Assembly (NCBI GenBank): GCA_016169945.1
Contig: JADLSH010000334.1
Location: 170,784 to 234,783 of the forward strand
Direction: 5' to 3'
DNA: 64,000 nucleotides
Source: Trachythela sp. YZ-2020
Lineage: Eukaryota; Cnidaria; Anthozoa; Malacalcyonacea; Clavulariidae
This document shows, piece after piece, positions 11,978 through 21,740 of the stretch. The translations under genes were made by a program, and so were the position numbers. Below the pieces are notes generated by a model. The model was not told the origin of the DNA. It ran no database searches and worked only from the letters and a program-made list of their open reading frames with translations. Positions within the stretch are counted from its first letter, which is position 1. Each line of letters begins with the position of its first letter.

Positions 11978-12502
11978 TTGCGTGTGGACATGTCGAAGGA
12001 CGAGTTGTTTAAGAAGGCATTGGATTTAACTGTAGCACAATTTAACTACCGTTCGTTTAAAACCGAACAAGACACGTGTATTAAAAAGCTTGTGGTGGAT
12101 CGTGAGGATGTATTTGCTGTGTTGCCAACTGGCTACGGAAAGAGTCTAATTTATCAGATATTACCATTAGTGTTCACCGAAATGGATGTGCTTGAATACG
12201 GCCAGTGTAACGATACTCACACTGTTATTGTTGTAAGTCCTCTGGAGTACATTCGTGCAACAAGTAGAAAATTTAAAACGTCTCGACTTCGGGCTGTGTC
12301 GCTGGATGCTTCGTTTAGTACAACAGAAGGGGTATCCGCACAAGTTATATATGGCAGCGCTGAACAATGGTTATCTGATGCCTGGATACAGAAACTGAAG
12401 GACGGTGGTCTTGGAAATGTCAAAGCACTAGTAATAGACGAAGTACTCCGACTTGAGAGGAAAGTGAGTCATTCTTTTTTACTGCTTCACATATTTCCAT
12501 AA
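11978..12502 (+). CDS. RecQ-like helicase N-terminal fragment
   Basis: The product begins MRVDMSKDELFKKAL and contains the RecQ-type start of helicase domain 1: FNYRSFKTEQDTCIKKLV, then Walker A LPTGYGKSLIYQ. A partial motif Ia-like VIVVSP and motif II VIDEVLRL follow. The expected DEVH/DEAH box is degenerate (DEVL), and everything after motif II is missing. The frame runs out after a candidate splice donor (gtgagt near 12462), so it could be a first exon whose partners were lost. It lies about 300 bp inside the left TIR and points inward, so its promoter would be near the TIR. In a full-length relative this may be an accessory or replication protein of the transposon; here it is probably not a working helicase. 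Confidence 0.75.
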   Translation: MRVDMSKDELFKKALDLTVAQFNYRSFKTEQDTCIKKLVVDREDVFAVLPTGYGKSLIYQILPLVFTEMDVLEYGQCNDTHTVIVVSPLEYIRATSRKFKTSRLRAVSLDASFSTTEGVSAQVIYGSAEQWLSDAWIQKLKDGGLGNVKALVIDEVLRLERKVSHSFLLLHIFP

Positions 12503-12749
12503 ATGTATTATACATACTTGTAACTTTCCGCGCACATTTCTTGCACACGGATCTGCGGTTGAACTTATCTTTTTGAAGTTTTATGCCGATATGTGACAAA
12601 AGAACACTCAATGTAACTGTATCTACATTTAACCCTTTTATTAGAGCGACAATTTCTTTATTATTAGTGCCAGTGAATAGCGGAACACTTGTGTGTTTAT
12701 TGCCGCGAATTTTAAAATTGCCAAAACAAAAGGCACACTCGGCCGACAT
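12420..12749 (-). CDS. ZAD-like zinc-finger ORF
   Basis: The product starts MSAECAFCFGNFKI and later reads SVCKKCARKVTSMYNTFMEICEAV. Two CxxC pairs separated by a helical stretch resemble the ZAD (zinc-finger-associated domain) layout. It starts about 195 bp inside the right TIR and runs inward, overlapping the RecQ-like ORF tail-to-tail at 12420-12502. The last residues (about LSSQVGVLRLLLVL) are antisense to helicase codons and so are unlikely to be original; the natural protein probably ended its similarity near KKNDS. The overlap suggests that an internal deletion fused two convergent genes. Assignment to ZAD is by motif spacing only. Confidence 0.5.
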   Translation of the reverse strand: MSAECAFCFGNFKIRGNKHTSVPLFTGTNNKEIVALIKGLNVDTVTLSVLLSHIGIKLQKDKFNRRSVCKKCARKVTSMYNTFMEICEAVKKNDSLSSQVGVLRLLLVL

Positions 12750-12944
12750 ATTCGATATTGTTTACAAAAAACTATTCTAAACTTCTATTTTTAGGTGTTA
12801 AATGTGTCAATCTCATTGTTAATTATTACAAAATGTAAAGTGGGCGGAATGCACTTTTGACAACATTTTCATCAGACCTACGTTTCGCCATTCCTTGACC
12901 CGTGAATTTTAGGGCGGGCGAAACGTAGGTCTGTTTTCAGGCTA

Positions 12945-13454
12945 TTTAAGTATCGGATTACACCACACTCCACTACCGGCCAAGCACCCGTGTTATTACG
13001 CTGGGGAACACAGTTACGTTCTCATCTTACGTTGGTACAGCCTGACACTGGAAAAACGGTGCGATATGCTCAAAATAGACAGAAAGTGCAACATGATCAG
13101 CATTCGAAGCCTAATAATATTTCGGCTGGAGAAGAAGTTTGGGTACGAAGTTATACAGCTCCTGAGAAGTGGTCTATGGGAAGGGTGATGGAAGAAACGG
13201 GACCAGTCTCTGCGAAGATTGAGATGGAAAACACCAGAGTGGTACGGAGACATCACGACCAGATCAGACGTCAGACGCCAATCGTATCTGAAGCGTTTGT
13301 ACAAGATACTGTTGGTGCTCCTAACGCTACAGAATATGGTTCAAGTATCACGAAGTCAACGGATCATTCCATGGTGGAATCAAGTGAATCTACTAGACGT
13401 TATCCGACAAGAGTCCGTAGGATACCTCAAAAACTAGACGATTATGTGACGTGA
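12945..13454 (+). pseudogene. pol: Gypsy integrase C-terminus
   Basis: Continuation of the Gypsy polyprotein after the 1.26-kb insertion. It reads from RITPHSTTG through the GPY/F-like region (HSKPNNISAGEEVWVRSY, KWSMGRVMEETGPVSAKIEM) to the terminal motif RYPTRVRRIPQKLDDYVT. This ending, a short basic PTR.R..P..L.DYV tail, is usual for this lineage. It is separated from the first half only by the inserted transposon and its duplicated 9 bp. No env-like ORF follows; instead a polypurine tract and LTR start appear at 13535. Confidence 0.85.
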
Positions 13455-13534
13455 CTATTGATAGTTATGATATGTTTTAATATTTAAAATTTTGGAAAAC
13501 ACAAAAACTAAAAAAAAAACTTAGAAGGAAGGAA

Positions 13535-13800
13535 TGTAGTAACCGGACATGACGTTTTAGTCTTGTGACCGGATGGGTGTGACTCTTCATAAACAGTTTT
13601 ATTTTAGTAACATTTAGCTAGACTTAACGTGTAATCAATCCGGTAGCATATATTAAATCATGTGAAATACTTGAATATACTATACGTTGGTGTTCTTTGA
13701 TCGATAAGATACCTAGCTTCTCTAAACCGAAATCAATAGCTCCTCGAACATTCATATTGACTATATTCCCTTCGCTGTTTGTAATGTTTTGAAACGAGAT
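13535..13800 (+). repeat. Gypsy 3' LTR (5' boundary supported, 3' end uncertain)
   Basis: A polypurine tract (agaaggaaggaa) immediately precedes tgtagtaaccggacatgacg, the expected PPT followed by the TG start of an LTR. No second LTR copy is present in the window, so the 3' end cannot be fixed; the stated end is only approximate. Confidence 0.55.
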
Positions 13801-13950
13801 CGAGCTTGGATCGAATTATTCGCTAATAGGATGACGTCAGATCAAAGCGTGTGACTTTTGATTGGTTAAAATTGTGACACACCTCCGACCAACCTCCGAC
13901 CAAAATACAGGTCGGTAAAAAAACGCGCGAAGCAGGCTGGAAAAGTCCGT

Positions 13951-15051
13951 TTACCGCCTCAAAAAAAACAAAAAACGGACTTTGAGAAAGTCTACGGCTG
14001 GGGCTGCATGGATGAAGGTAGGCAATGAGGCATCACTAATTGGTGGATTTTGGATGAGGTTAGGCAATGAAGCATTACTAATCGATGCATCCTGGGTGTA
14101 GCTAGGCAATGAGGCATCACTAATCGGTTGATTACTTCGCTGTTGCGATGTATCATTATCTATGCCCGTCTTCCTCTGTTTCTTTTTCTTTTTCTTAGAG
14201 ACTTTACTGGAAGGATCCCTTGCATTTGAATTCTCTGTGATTATAGCAGTATCGTTTTCAGAATTTTTGGAGTTGACTGAACCTGAACTGAGTTGCTTAC
14301 TAAGTAGTTCAACTGATGTAATTAAAGCAGAATTATCTCTTCGTAGGCGAGACATTTGCATATACATAGTTGGCTTCTCAGGCTTTTTTCCTTCAGGAAA
14401 AACAGCTTCCTTGAGAACAGCGATTTCAGCATATAGATTCTTAATATCCTCTCTATGCTTGGCACAACAGGCACAGCAGGCACCCACACTTGTATATTCC
14501 GGGTCGAGCAATATACACTCCGACTCGAGCGGATCTTGATAGGCGACCTTGTGTTTGCCTGACTCGTTATGCCCAGACGCATCTCCGTCATATTTATTAT
14601 CCGATTTATTACAGCAGGATATATTGCTGACTTGTAGTAACGAAGTACATGCTCTTGGCGTTCCATCGAAGTTAGGATTGTTCGCTTTAAGATCAGCTTC
14701 GGCCATAAAACATTCAAAGGAGTGATTAAGATCGGTATTATCGACTCTCTCTGGTATGCTTGATTTTACAATACCATCAAGTATTCGCTTACACAAGGCT
14801 TCGGCTTTAGCTCCATCAAAACAAATGACTTCGCTCTTTGAATGCCAGGTGACTTTGAGCTGAGCGCTATCGAAGCACCATTTGCCACCACTGGGTGATC
14901 GCCATTGCGTACTTTCAGCTGTTTCTTCGTCGATTATTGTGAGAACAAAAGCCTTTAGATCTTCGAGTGAGCCTGACCATATTAATTTGTTTTTCTTCAG
15001 GCCAAAAAAGTCATACAATACATTGATAACAGTCGACGAATTCATTTTCAT
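13951..15051 (-). CDS. Retrotransposon ORF1-like protein
   Basis: A 366-residue ORF beginning MKMNSSTVINVLYDFFGL. Visible features are a cysteine/histidine cluster (VGACCACCAKHRED near residue 190), a predicted coiled-coil-like stretch after it (IKNLYAEIAVLKEAV), a lysine-rich patch (SKKKKKKQRKTG) and three degenerate repeats of the type PISDASLP near the C-terminus. It has the look of a nucleic-acid-binding ORF1 of a non-LTR element. The last residues run into a plus-strand CT/A-rich junction and may be chimeric. It is on the same strand as the APE/RT pieces at 18.9-21.4 kb but out of the usual order, so the element has been rearranged. Confidence 0.5.
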   Translation of the reverse strand: MKMNSSTVINVLYDFFGLKKNKLIWSGSLEDLKAFVLTIIDEETAESTQWRSPSGGKWCFDSAQLKVTWHSKSEVICFDGAKAEALCKRILDGIVKSSIPERVDNTDLNHSFECFMAEADLKANNPNFDGTPRACTSLLQVSNISCCNKSDNKYDGDASGHNESGKHKVAYQDPLESECILLDPEYTSVGACCACCAKHREDIKNLYAEIAVLKEAVFPEGKKPEKPTMYMQMSRLRRDNSALITSVELLSKQLSSGSVNSKNSENDTAIITENSNARDPSSKVSKKKKKKQRKTGIDNDTSQQRSNQPISDASLPSYTQDASISNASLPNLIQNPPISDASLPTFIHAAPAVDFLKVRFLFFLRR

Positions 15052-15845
15052 CAGAGTTCCTAAACACTACCTCGTCGACTTTGGGAGCCAGAGACATAAC
15101 GTTTGATAAGAGGAGACTAGGAGCGAATTCAGTGGAAGACTTGGGGCGAGCTAATTGTTTAGTAGTGGTTTTGGGTGAAATTTTAGGAGTGATGTATATA
15201 ATATTACTAGCACTGTTGTGGCTTATATAGCTCCGCAGAGGGGGAGAAAAGCACTTGGTTTTCGCAAGCCGGTTTTTAACTCGGACAGGTATTGGCCGTT
15301 CTGAAAGTTCTTTTGACTTTGCGTTTGAGTGTTGTGGGAACAGTCCATGGATATTTGATGTACAAGATGTAAGTGGTCTAACCAATCTTTGGTTGGTCGA
15401 CGAAGGCAGGAGGGTGGTCTGTTTCGGAATTGATATTCGCTGAGCGGCTTACTTTCTGTTTAAGCTTTGATGATGCATCATTAGGAGATGTTATGGGTGG
15501 AGTATGTACTGTTATATTGTTCTCTTTGTTTGACTCACTGGTACTTTGTGTGTTTAAGTCGAGATTTTCATTTCTATTGCCTTGACAACTCGTTTGTTTA
15601 TAGCACTCATTAATTGTAAAGTCCAAACAAGGGAGTAATTGCTCCTCGTTTGTGTTATTGGTTGTTGACGGGTTGTTGCAAGAAACCTCAACCGTAAAGA
15701 CTTCATTAACATTGTTATTGACTGTCTGTAAGGCATTAAGGTTAGCACATCGCATCACGATATCTGTGTAGTTTTCAGGACTCTTGAACGTCAAAATCCC
15801 ACGGACTCCACTGCCAGTAGGGGGCATTAATGGGGTTGTTTTCAT
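15011..15845 (-). pseudogene. Truncated ORF2 N-terminus of the minus-strand non-LTR element
   Basis: Two overlapping frames, MKTTPLMPPTGSGVRGIL... (from 15845) and a second running through KSKELSERPIPVRVKNRLAK to NVMSLAPKVDEV, cover the linker region that precedes the endonuclease in the intact-order copy at 21.4-21.75 kb. The stretch 15067-15440 is nearly identical to 21390-21740. The similarity stops right after SLAPKVDEV, where the sequence changes to unrelated FRNSDENEF, so the endonuclease is missing. A frameshift lies near 15380. Confidence 0.6.
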
Positions 15846-16933
15846 TGATCTGAAAAAGGCCTTTGATACTATTGACCATCAGATAATTTTACAGAAATTA
15901 GAAAATTATGGAATCGACCATAATAGTTTAAAATGGTTCGAATCATATCTTACTGGCAGAATACAAAAATGCAAAGTCAACGATCGGCTATCAGGTTCGA
16001 CGTCAGTAACGTGTGGTATCCCACAAGGGAGTAATTTGGGTCCGTTGCTGTTCCTTATCTATATTAATGACCTGCCAAACTGCCTCCACCACGCCACTCC
16101 TAGAATGTTTGCAGACGATACGAATGTAAGCTTTGCAGCTGATTCTCTGGAAGAGCTCCAAAGTGTCATTAACTCTGAATTAGAACGTCTTAAAAGCTGG
16201 CTGATTACAAATAAGCTCAGTTTAAATATTGCAAAAAGAATCAATGCTACTCAGAATATATCGACAAAGAATCAATGCTACTCAGGGTAGTATAACCATT
16301 AAGCTTGATGGTAGTGAAATCAACAAAGTCGATACTATTAAATCCTTAGGAGTACATATCGACAAACACCTTTCTTGGTCAACCCATATTGAGAAATTAA
16401 CTAAGAAAATTGCCTCAGCCATTGGTGCATTAAAACGTATTAGACCATTTGTAAGTACGAGAACAGCTGTTCAGGTGTATCAAGCCTTGATACAACCTCA
16501 TTTTGACTACTGCTGCTCAGTCTGGGACGGTTTTGGAGAAACTCTCAGTAATAAAATACAGAAACTACAGAATCGAGCAGTAAGAGTCATTACGAGGTCG
16601 CACTATGATGCAAGTGCTAGTCCTCTTTTGAATAATTTGCACCTAGACAATCTTTGTTTACGACGCAAAAAGATTAAGGCTGGAATTATGTTTAAAATAG
16701 TCAATGGTGATGCACCATCTTACCTACAAAATATTTTCTCTGTTCACGACAGTGGGTATAACTTAAGAAACTCTGAAATAAAGCTAAATTTGCCCAAGCC
16801 ACGAACTAACTATTTAAAACGAAGCCTTTGTTATACTGGAGCCTTATTATGGAATAATCTGCCTCAGGATATACGAATGCTTCGTTCGTTACCACTATTT
16901 AAGAATTCCTTAAATTATTACTATAATTTGTAA
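15817..16933 (+). pseudogene. Plus-strand non-LTR reverse transcriptase, 5'-truncated, copy 1
   Basis: The 3' half of a non-LTR RT. It starts in NGVVFIDLKKAFDTIDH (motif A, catalytic D), then CGIPQGSNLGPLLFLIYINDL and MFADDTN (motif C, FADD). After a disruption near 16235-16285, where an 18-bp string agaatcaatgctactcag is present twice, the thumb continues: SLGVHIDKHLSW, QPHFDYCCSVWDG, LQNRAVRVITRS. It ends at TAA 16933. The 5' junction near 15820 abuts an antisense ORF fragment, typical of 5'-truncated insertion. Relative to copy 2, copy 1 lacks a stretch encoding about TEFMTIGSRQ. Confidence 0.85.
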
Positions 16934-16980
16934 AATGACTCCCACACGGCAAACTTGGAAATCAGTTGTAATTATTTTTC

Positions 16981-17221
16981 CTATCTAATTAATGTACTGA
17001 AGTTTTTGAGCAAGAGAGCAAGGCTGTCGTCATAACTTGAATTTGGGTATATGATAGACATAACACGTTTTTGCACCCGTTCAACGGCGTTAGAAAGATA
17101 GCATGGTAATCCATAGTGGTACACTTGGCAACAATATTCCAAAATTTGCCTAATGCAGGCACAATAAAAGTTAAGAATATCTGCAGTTGGAACAAATTTT
17201 AGTTGGACAATCAAGTAGAAC
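16981..17221 (-). pseudogene. Minus-strand RT 3' tail fragment
   Basis: Copy of the last part of the minus-strand RT ORF (FVPTADILNFYCACIRQILEY... to NFSTLIR stop at 16981), nearly identical to 18923-19160. It is present because of the tandem duplication and is cut at the duplication join. Confidence 0.8.
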
Positions 17222-17575
17222 AGCTTTGATGATACATCATTAGGAGATGTTATGGGTGGAGTATGTAATGTTATATTGTTCCCTTTGTTTGACTCACTGG
17301 TACTTTGTGTGTTTAAGTCGAGATTTTCATTTCTATTGCCTTGACAACTCGTTTGTTTAAAGCACTCATTAATTATAAAGTCCAAACAAGGGAGTAATTG
17401 CTCCTCGTTTGTATTATTGGTTGTTGACGGGTTGTTGCAAGAAACCTCAACCGTAAAGACTTCATTAACATTGTTATTGACTGTCTGTAAGGCATTAAGG
17501 TTAGCACATCGCATCACGACATCTGTGTAGTTTTCAGGACTCTTGAACGTCAAAATCCCACGGACTCCACTGCCA

Positions 17576-18875
17576 GTAGGGGGCATTAATGGGGTTGTTT
17601 TCATTGATCTGAAAAAGGCCTTTGATACTATTGACCATCAGATAATTTTACAGAAATTAGAAAATTATGGAATCGACCATAATAGTTTAAAATGGTTCGA
17701 ATCATATCTTACTGGCAGAACACAAAAATGCAAAGTCAACGATCGGCTATCAGGTTCGACGTCAGTAACGTGTGGTATCCCACAAGGGAGTAATTTGGGT
17801 CCGTTGCTGTTCCTTTGTGGGGAATGTAGTATGAAAGACCACACAAATAAACCAGATTTAAAACGTATTTTTTACACGCCTCGCCTCTCTCTTTTACAGC
17901 CCTAAAAACGAAAGTGCTTACCTAAACAGTTTTTTAATTACTTAGTTAATGTCAATATAAATTATAATATTAATGTTAATATATTAAGTTCACGACACCT
18001 TATCTATATTAATGACCTGCCAAACTGCCTCCACCACGCCACTCCTAGAATGTTTGCAGACGATACGAATGTAAGCTTTGCAGCTGATTCTATGGAAGAG
18101 CTCCAAAGTGTCATTAACTCTGAATTAGAACGTCTTAAAAGCTTGCTGATTACAAATAAGCTCAGTTTAAATATTGCAAAAACGGAGTTTATGACCATTG
18201 GATCTCGACAAAGAATCAATGCTACTCAGGGTAGTATATATAACCATTAAGCTTGATGGTAGTGAAATCAACAAAGTCGATACTGTTAAATCCTTAGGAG
18301 TACATATCGACAAACACCTTTCTTGGTCAACCCATATTGAGAAATTAACTAAGAAAATTGCCATTGGTGCATTAAAACGTATTAGACCATTTGTAAGTAC
18401 GAGAACAGCTGTTCAGGTGTATCAAGCCTTGATACAACCTCATTTTGACTACTGCTGCTCAGTCTGGGACGGTTTTGGAGAAACTCTCAGTAATAAAATA
18501 CAGAAACTACAGAACCGAGCAGTAAGAGTCATTACGAGGTCGCACTAAGATGCAAGTGCTAGTCCTCTTTTGAATAATTTGCACCTAGACAATCTTTGTT
18601 TACGACGCAAAAAGATTAAGGCTGGAATTATGTTTAAAATAGTCAATGGTGATGCACCATCTTACCCACAAAATCTTTTCTCTGTTCACGACAGTGGGTA
18701 TAACTTAAGAAACTCTGAAATAAAGCTAAATTTGCCCAAGCCACGAACTAACTATTTAAAACGAAGCCTTTGTTATACTGGAGCCTTATTATGGAATAAT
18801 CTGCCTCAGGATATACGAATGCTTCGTTCGTTACCACTATTTAAGAATTCCTTAAATTATTACTATAATTTGTAA
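17576..18875 (+). pseudogene. Plus-strand non-LTR reverse transcriptase, copy 2, interrupted by a solo LTR
   Basis: Second copy of the truncated RT. It has the same start (FIDLKKAFDTIDH) and CGIPQGSNLGPLLFL, then a 182-bp insertion at 17816-17997. It resumes at YINDLPNCLHHA with MFADDTN and retains the TEFMTIGSRQ stretch lost from copy 1. Further damage: a 4-bp tata insertion near 18236, loss of 6 bases near 18360 and a stop (tat to taa) near 18547. The tail reads LCYTGALLWNNLPQDIRML, stop at 18875. Non-functional. Confidence 0.85.
17816..17997. mobile_element. Solo LTR, 182 bp, with 4-bp TSD
   Basis: Starts tgtggggaatgtagta and ends ttcacgaca, the TG...CA ends of an LTR. It is flanked by cctt on both sides (17812-17815, 17998-18001). 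Removing it plus one cctt restores the sequence seen in copy 1 (gttccttatctatatt). No internal retroelement sequence remains, so it is best explained as an LTR-LTR recombination product. Contains aataaa near 17849. Confidence 0.85.
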
Positions 18876-18922
18876 AATGACTCCCACACGGCAAACTTGG
18901 AAATCAGTTGTAATTATTTTTC

Positions 18923-21740
18923 CTATCTAATTAATGTACTGAAGTTTTTGAGCAAGAGAGCAAGGCTGTCGTCATAACTTGAATTTGGGTATATGATAGA
19001 CATAATACGTTTTTGCACCCGTTCAACGGCGTTAGAAAGATAGCATGGTAATCCATAGTGGTACACTTGGCAACAATATTCCAAAATTTGCCTAATGCAG
19101 GCACAATAAAAGTTAAGAATATCTGCAGTTGGAACCTTTGCACGTTTAAGTTGGACAATCAAGTAGAACCGCTTGTTCGCCTTCTTGATAGTGTTAAGAA
19201 TATGTTTATTCCATTTCAAGTCACTGCTAATAGTCAGGCCAAGAATCTTAGCGTGGGTGACAACTTCAAGTTGGTTACCGCAGACTACGACATTCTCATG
19301 TAGTGAAGCATGACCAGATTTTGTAAAACAAAACCTTAGTTCTTTACATTTGGAGTCATGGAGTTGTAGCTTGTTCGTGATAGACCAATTTTGTACGACG
19401 TCGACGGAGTTTTGTATTGTGCTTGTGTTGCCTTTGCTTACAACTTCAGAAATTGTGGTATCGTCGATGTATTTCCAACAATCGCTCTCTGGAGTTCTTA
19501 GATCATTAATCATAAGAATGAAGAGCCAGGGGCCAAGTTTGGTTCCTTGAGGGACACCAGAGGGTACACTGCCCCACTCCGAAAAACAGTCATTCGACAG
19601 TTTTACCCGTTGGAATCTGTTTGATAAAAAGTCTAAAATCCACTTCTTTACAAAAGAAGGAACATGCAGATAGTTGGATAACTTTCCTGGCCAAAATGAG
19701 GTGGTCAACAAGATCGAAAGCTTTACGGTAATCAAATAATACAGTTCTGACAACATTTCCAGATCCATCAGTAGCCTCCGACCACTTGTGCACCATCGAG
19801 ATAAGCGCGTAAGTTGCCGATGAGCGCGGAATGCCTCCAAATTGTGCTGGATCAGCTATAGATAAAACAGCTGGGGCGACGTATTTCTCAACTATAACAT
19901 CCTCAGCCAATTTAGATACTACTGAAGTAAGCGAAATTGGCCTAAGATGTTTATTAATTTCACGCACAGGTTTATCTTTGGGGATAGGAGTGATGTTTGC
20001 TCTTTTCCAGACAATAGGAAGTTTTTCTTCCTGGTAAGATGTATTCAACAAGATGGATATTGGGAATGCTAGAATCTCGCCATAAGTTTTTAAAATCCAG
20101 TTGGGTATACCATCTGGTCCTGGTGCTTTGGACGCGTTCAGATTCTTCAGCTTGGTTAACACTGATGCCGGAGAAGTTATCGTTTTAACTACAGTTGGGG
20201 GGTCGACAGGAATGTCTTGAAGTAAGTTGGATAGATCTTCGTCTCGTAAGGGCTGGTATGTGCTCATAGGTTCCAGAAAGGTGTTGTTAATTAAATTGGC
20301 AAGTTCTTTCAACGATAAGTGGTCAATATTTTCTATTTGAAGTTGCGATTGAAGATCGTTGTTGCAGGTTTTCATTCCGCCGATACGTTTGATGTCAGAC
20401 CACCAAGACTTATGTTTTGACTTTTTTAAGTTACTGACCTTCGTAGCAAAAAATTTTGCTCGTAACAGTTTCCTCTCTCTATTCACTTTATTGCGATAAA
20501 ATTTAAACAACTGTACGTTTCCAGATGAAAACGCGCGTTGGCGCAACATTATCAATCCTTTAAAATCCTCAGTAACCCATGGTGCATCGTTAGTGTGGAA
20601 TTTAACTTTTCGCTCCGGCATAGTAAAGTTGACCCCGGTGAAGATAATGTCAGAAAATAATTCACATTTTTCATCACAAGTGACCAAATCCTCGAACGAA
20701 CTCCAATCTATTTCACTAAAATAACGGCCAAGTTCCATTTTACGAGACGGTCGAGTGTCTCTTTTTAGGACAGTTCGTCGACTGGGAAGATTTTGCGCTC
20801 TCTGTTTTGGGCAGATAGTAATTGTGTTGTGATCTGACAGCCCAAAGGGGGGGGAGAATTTCAACTGATGTGGGATCATAAAATTTATGCAGATTTGTAA
20901 GTACTAAGTCCAATATGTTCGATCCACGTGTTGAACTGCGCACCAGTTGCTTTAGTTGAAAATTGCGCTTCAAAATCTTGATATCCAGCTTATTGAAATC
21001 ACCCGCGATAATAATGGCACAACCAGGATGCAGACCCTCGACCTTCGTTAAGGATTCGAAAAGATACTCGAGAATTTCGTGGTCGTTTGAAGATGGAGGA
21101 TGATAAACACAAGCAAGAATGACGCATGTCACACCTCTTGGTAGTCTTTTTGGTCTAGTGTGAACCCAAAGTACCTCAAAGTTTGGATTTTCGAGCTCAT
21201 CCAAGCGTATGCATTTTATGTCTTCTCTGATGTATATACAAACCCCTCCATGTAATCCAAATAAACGGTCACGCCTTATCAGATTAAAGTTTTCGAGTGC
21301 TATTTGGTTGTCACCGATAACGTCCCTCAGCCATGTTTCCGTAATAAAAAGAAAGTCGAAATAACGTTGCGAGGCAAGAACACGGACCTCGTCGACTTTG
21401 GGAGCCAGAGACATAACGTTTGATAAGAGGAGACTAGGAGCGAATTCAGTGGAAGACTTGGGGCGAGCTAATTGTTTAGTAGTGGTTTTGGGTGAAATTT
21501 TAGGAGTGATGTATATAATATTACTAGCACTGTTGTGGCTTATATAGCTCCGCAGAGGGGGAGAAAAACACTTGGTTTTCGCAAGCCGGTTTTTAACTCG
21601 GACAGGTATTGGCCGTTCTGAAAGTTCTTTTGACTTTGCGTTTGAGTGTTGGGGGAACAGTCCATGGATATTTTATGTACAAGATGTAAGTGGTCTAACC
21701 AATCTTTGGTTGGTCGACGAAGGCAGGAGGGTGGTTTGGA
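18923..21740 (-). pseudogene. APE-type non-LTR retrotransposon ORF2
   Basis: Endonuclease plus reverse transcriptase on the minus strand. Upstream linker: KSKELSERPIPVRVKNRLAK and MSLAPKVDEVRVLASQ. APE endonuclease: FLFITETWL, GGVCIYIRED, CVYHPPSSN, IIAGDFN and, after a frameshift, GLSDHNTI. RT: LNASKAPGPDGIPNWILK, RPISLTSVVSKLAE, VLFDYRKAFDLVDH, then after a second frameshift SGVPQGTKLGPWLFILMINDL and the catalytic KYIDDTT, ending NFSTLIR at 18923. The first frameshift lies in a G8 run at 20847-20854 (plus strand), the second near 19680-19700. Apart from these the order is complete, so this was a near full-length ORF2. Upstream it abuts unrelated GC-richer sequence at about 21740. Confidence 0.85.

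Larger units (their letters stand above)
11681..12944. mobile_element. 1.26-kb DNA transposon in the Gypsy integrase, 9-bp TSD
   Basis: Begins tagcctgaaaacagaccta and ends with its reverse complement. The near-perfect TIRs run about 90 bp. The target duplication tttaagtat is exact at 11672-11680 and 12945-12953, and deleting the element plus one duplicate restores the Gypsy reading frame (...FLFKY then RITPHSTT...). Each TIR is itself a hairpin: cagacctacgtttcgcc and its reverse complement lie about 27 bp apart within it. Two convergent gene fragments are inside: RecQ-like (plus) and zinc-finger (minus). A 9-bp TSD fits Mutator-type transposition. No transposase is present, so it is non-autonomous. 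Confidence 0.9.
15463..19166. repeat. Tandem duplication of a chimeric retrotransposon unit
   Basis: Unit A (about 15463-17221) is repeated head-to-tail as unit B (about 17222-19166). Each unit holds, in order, a minus-strand ORF fragment, a plus-strand RT 3' half and a minus-strand RT 3' tail. The join at 17221/17222 fuses aatcaagtagaac to agctttgatga; the corresponding intact sequences are at about 19160 and 15463. Unit B is longer only because of a 182-bp solo LTR plus its 4-bp duplication. Copies differ by scattered substitutions and small indels. Confidence 0.85.

Noticed and set aside
14162..14539. Plus-strand ORF of 125 codons
   Set aside because: Antisense shadow of the ORF1-like protein; its serine/leucine-rich composition mirrors the lysine/glutamate-rich sense strand.
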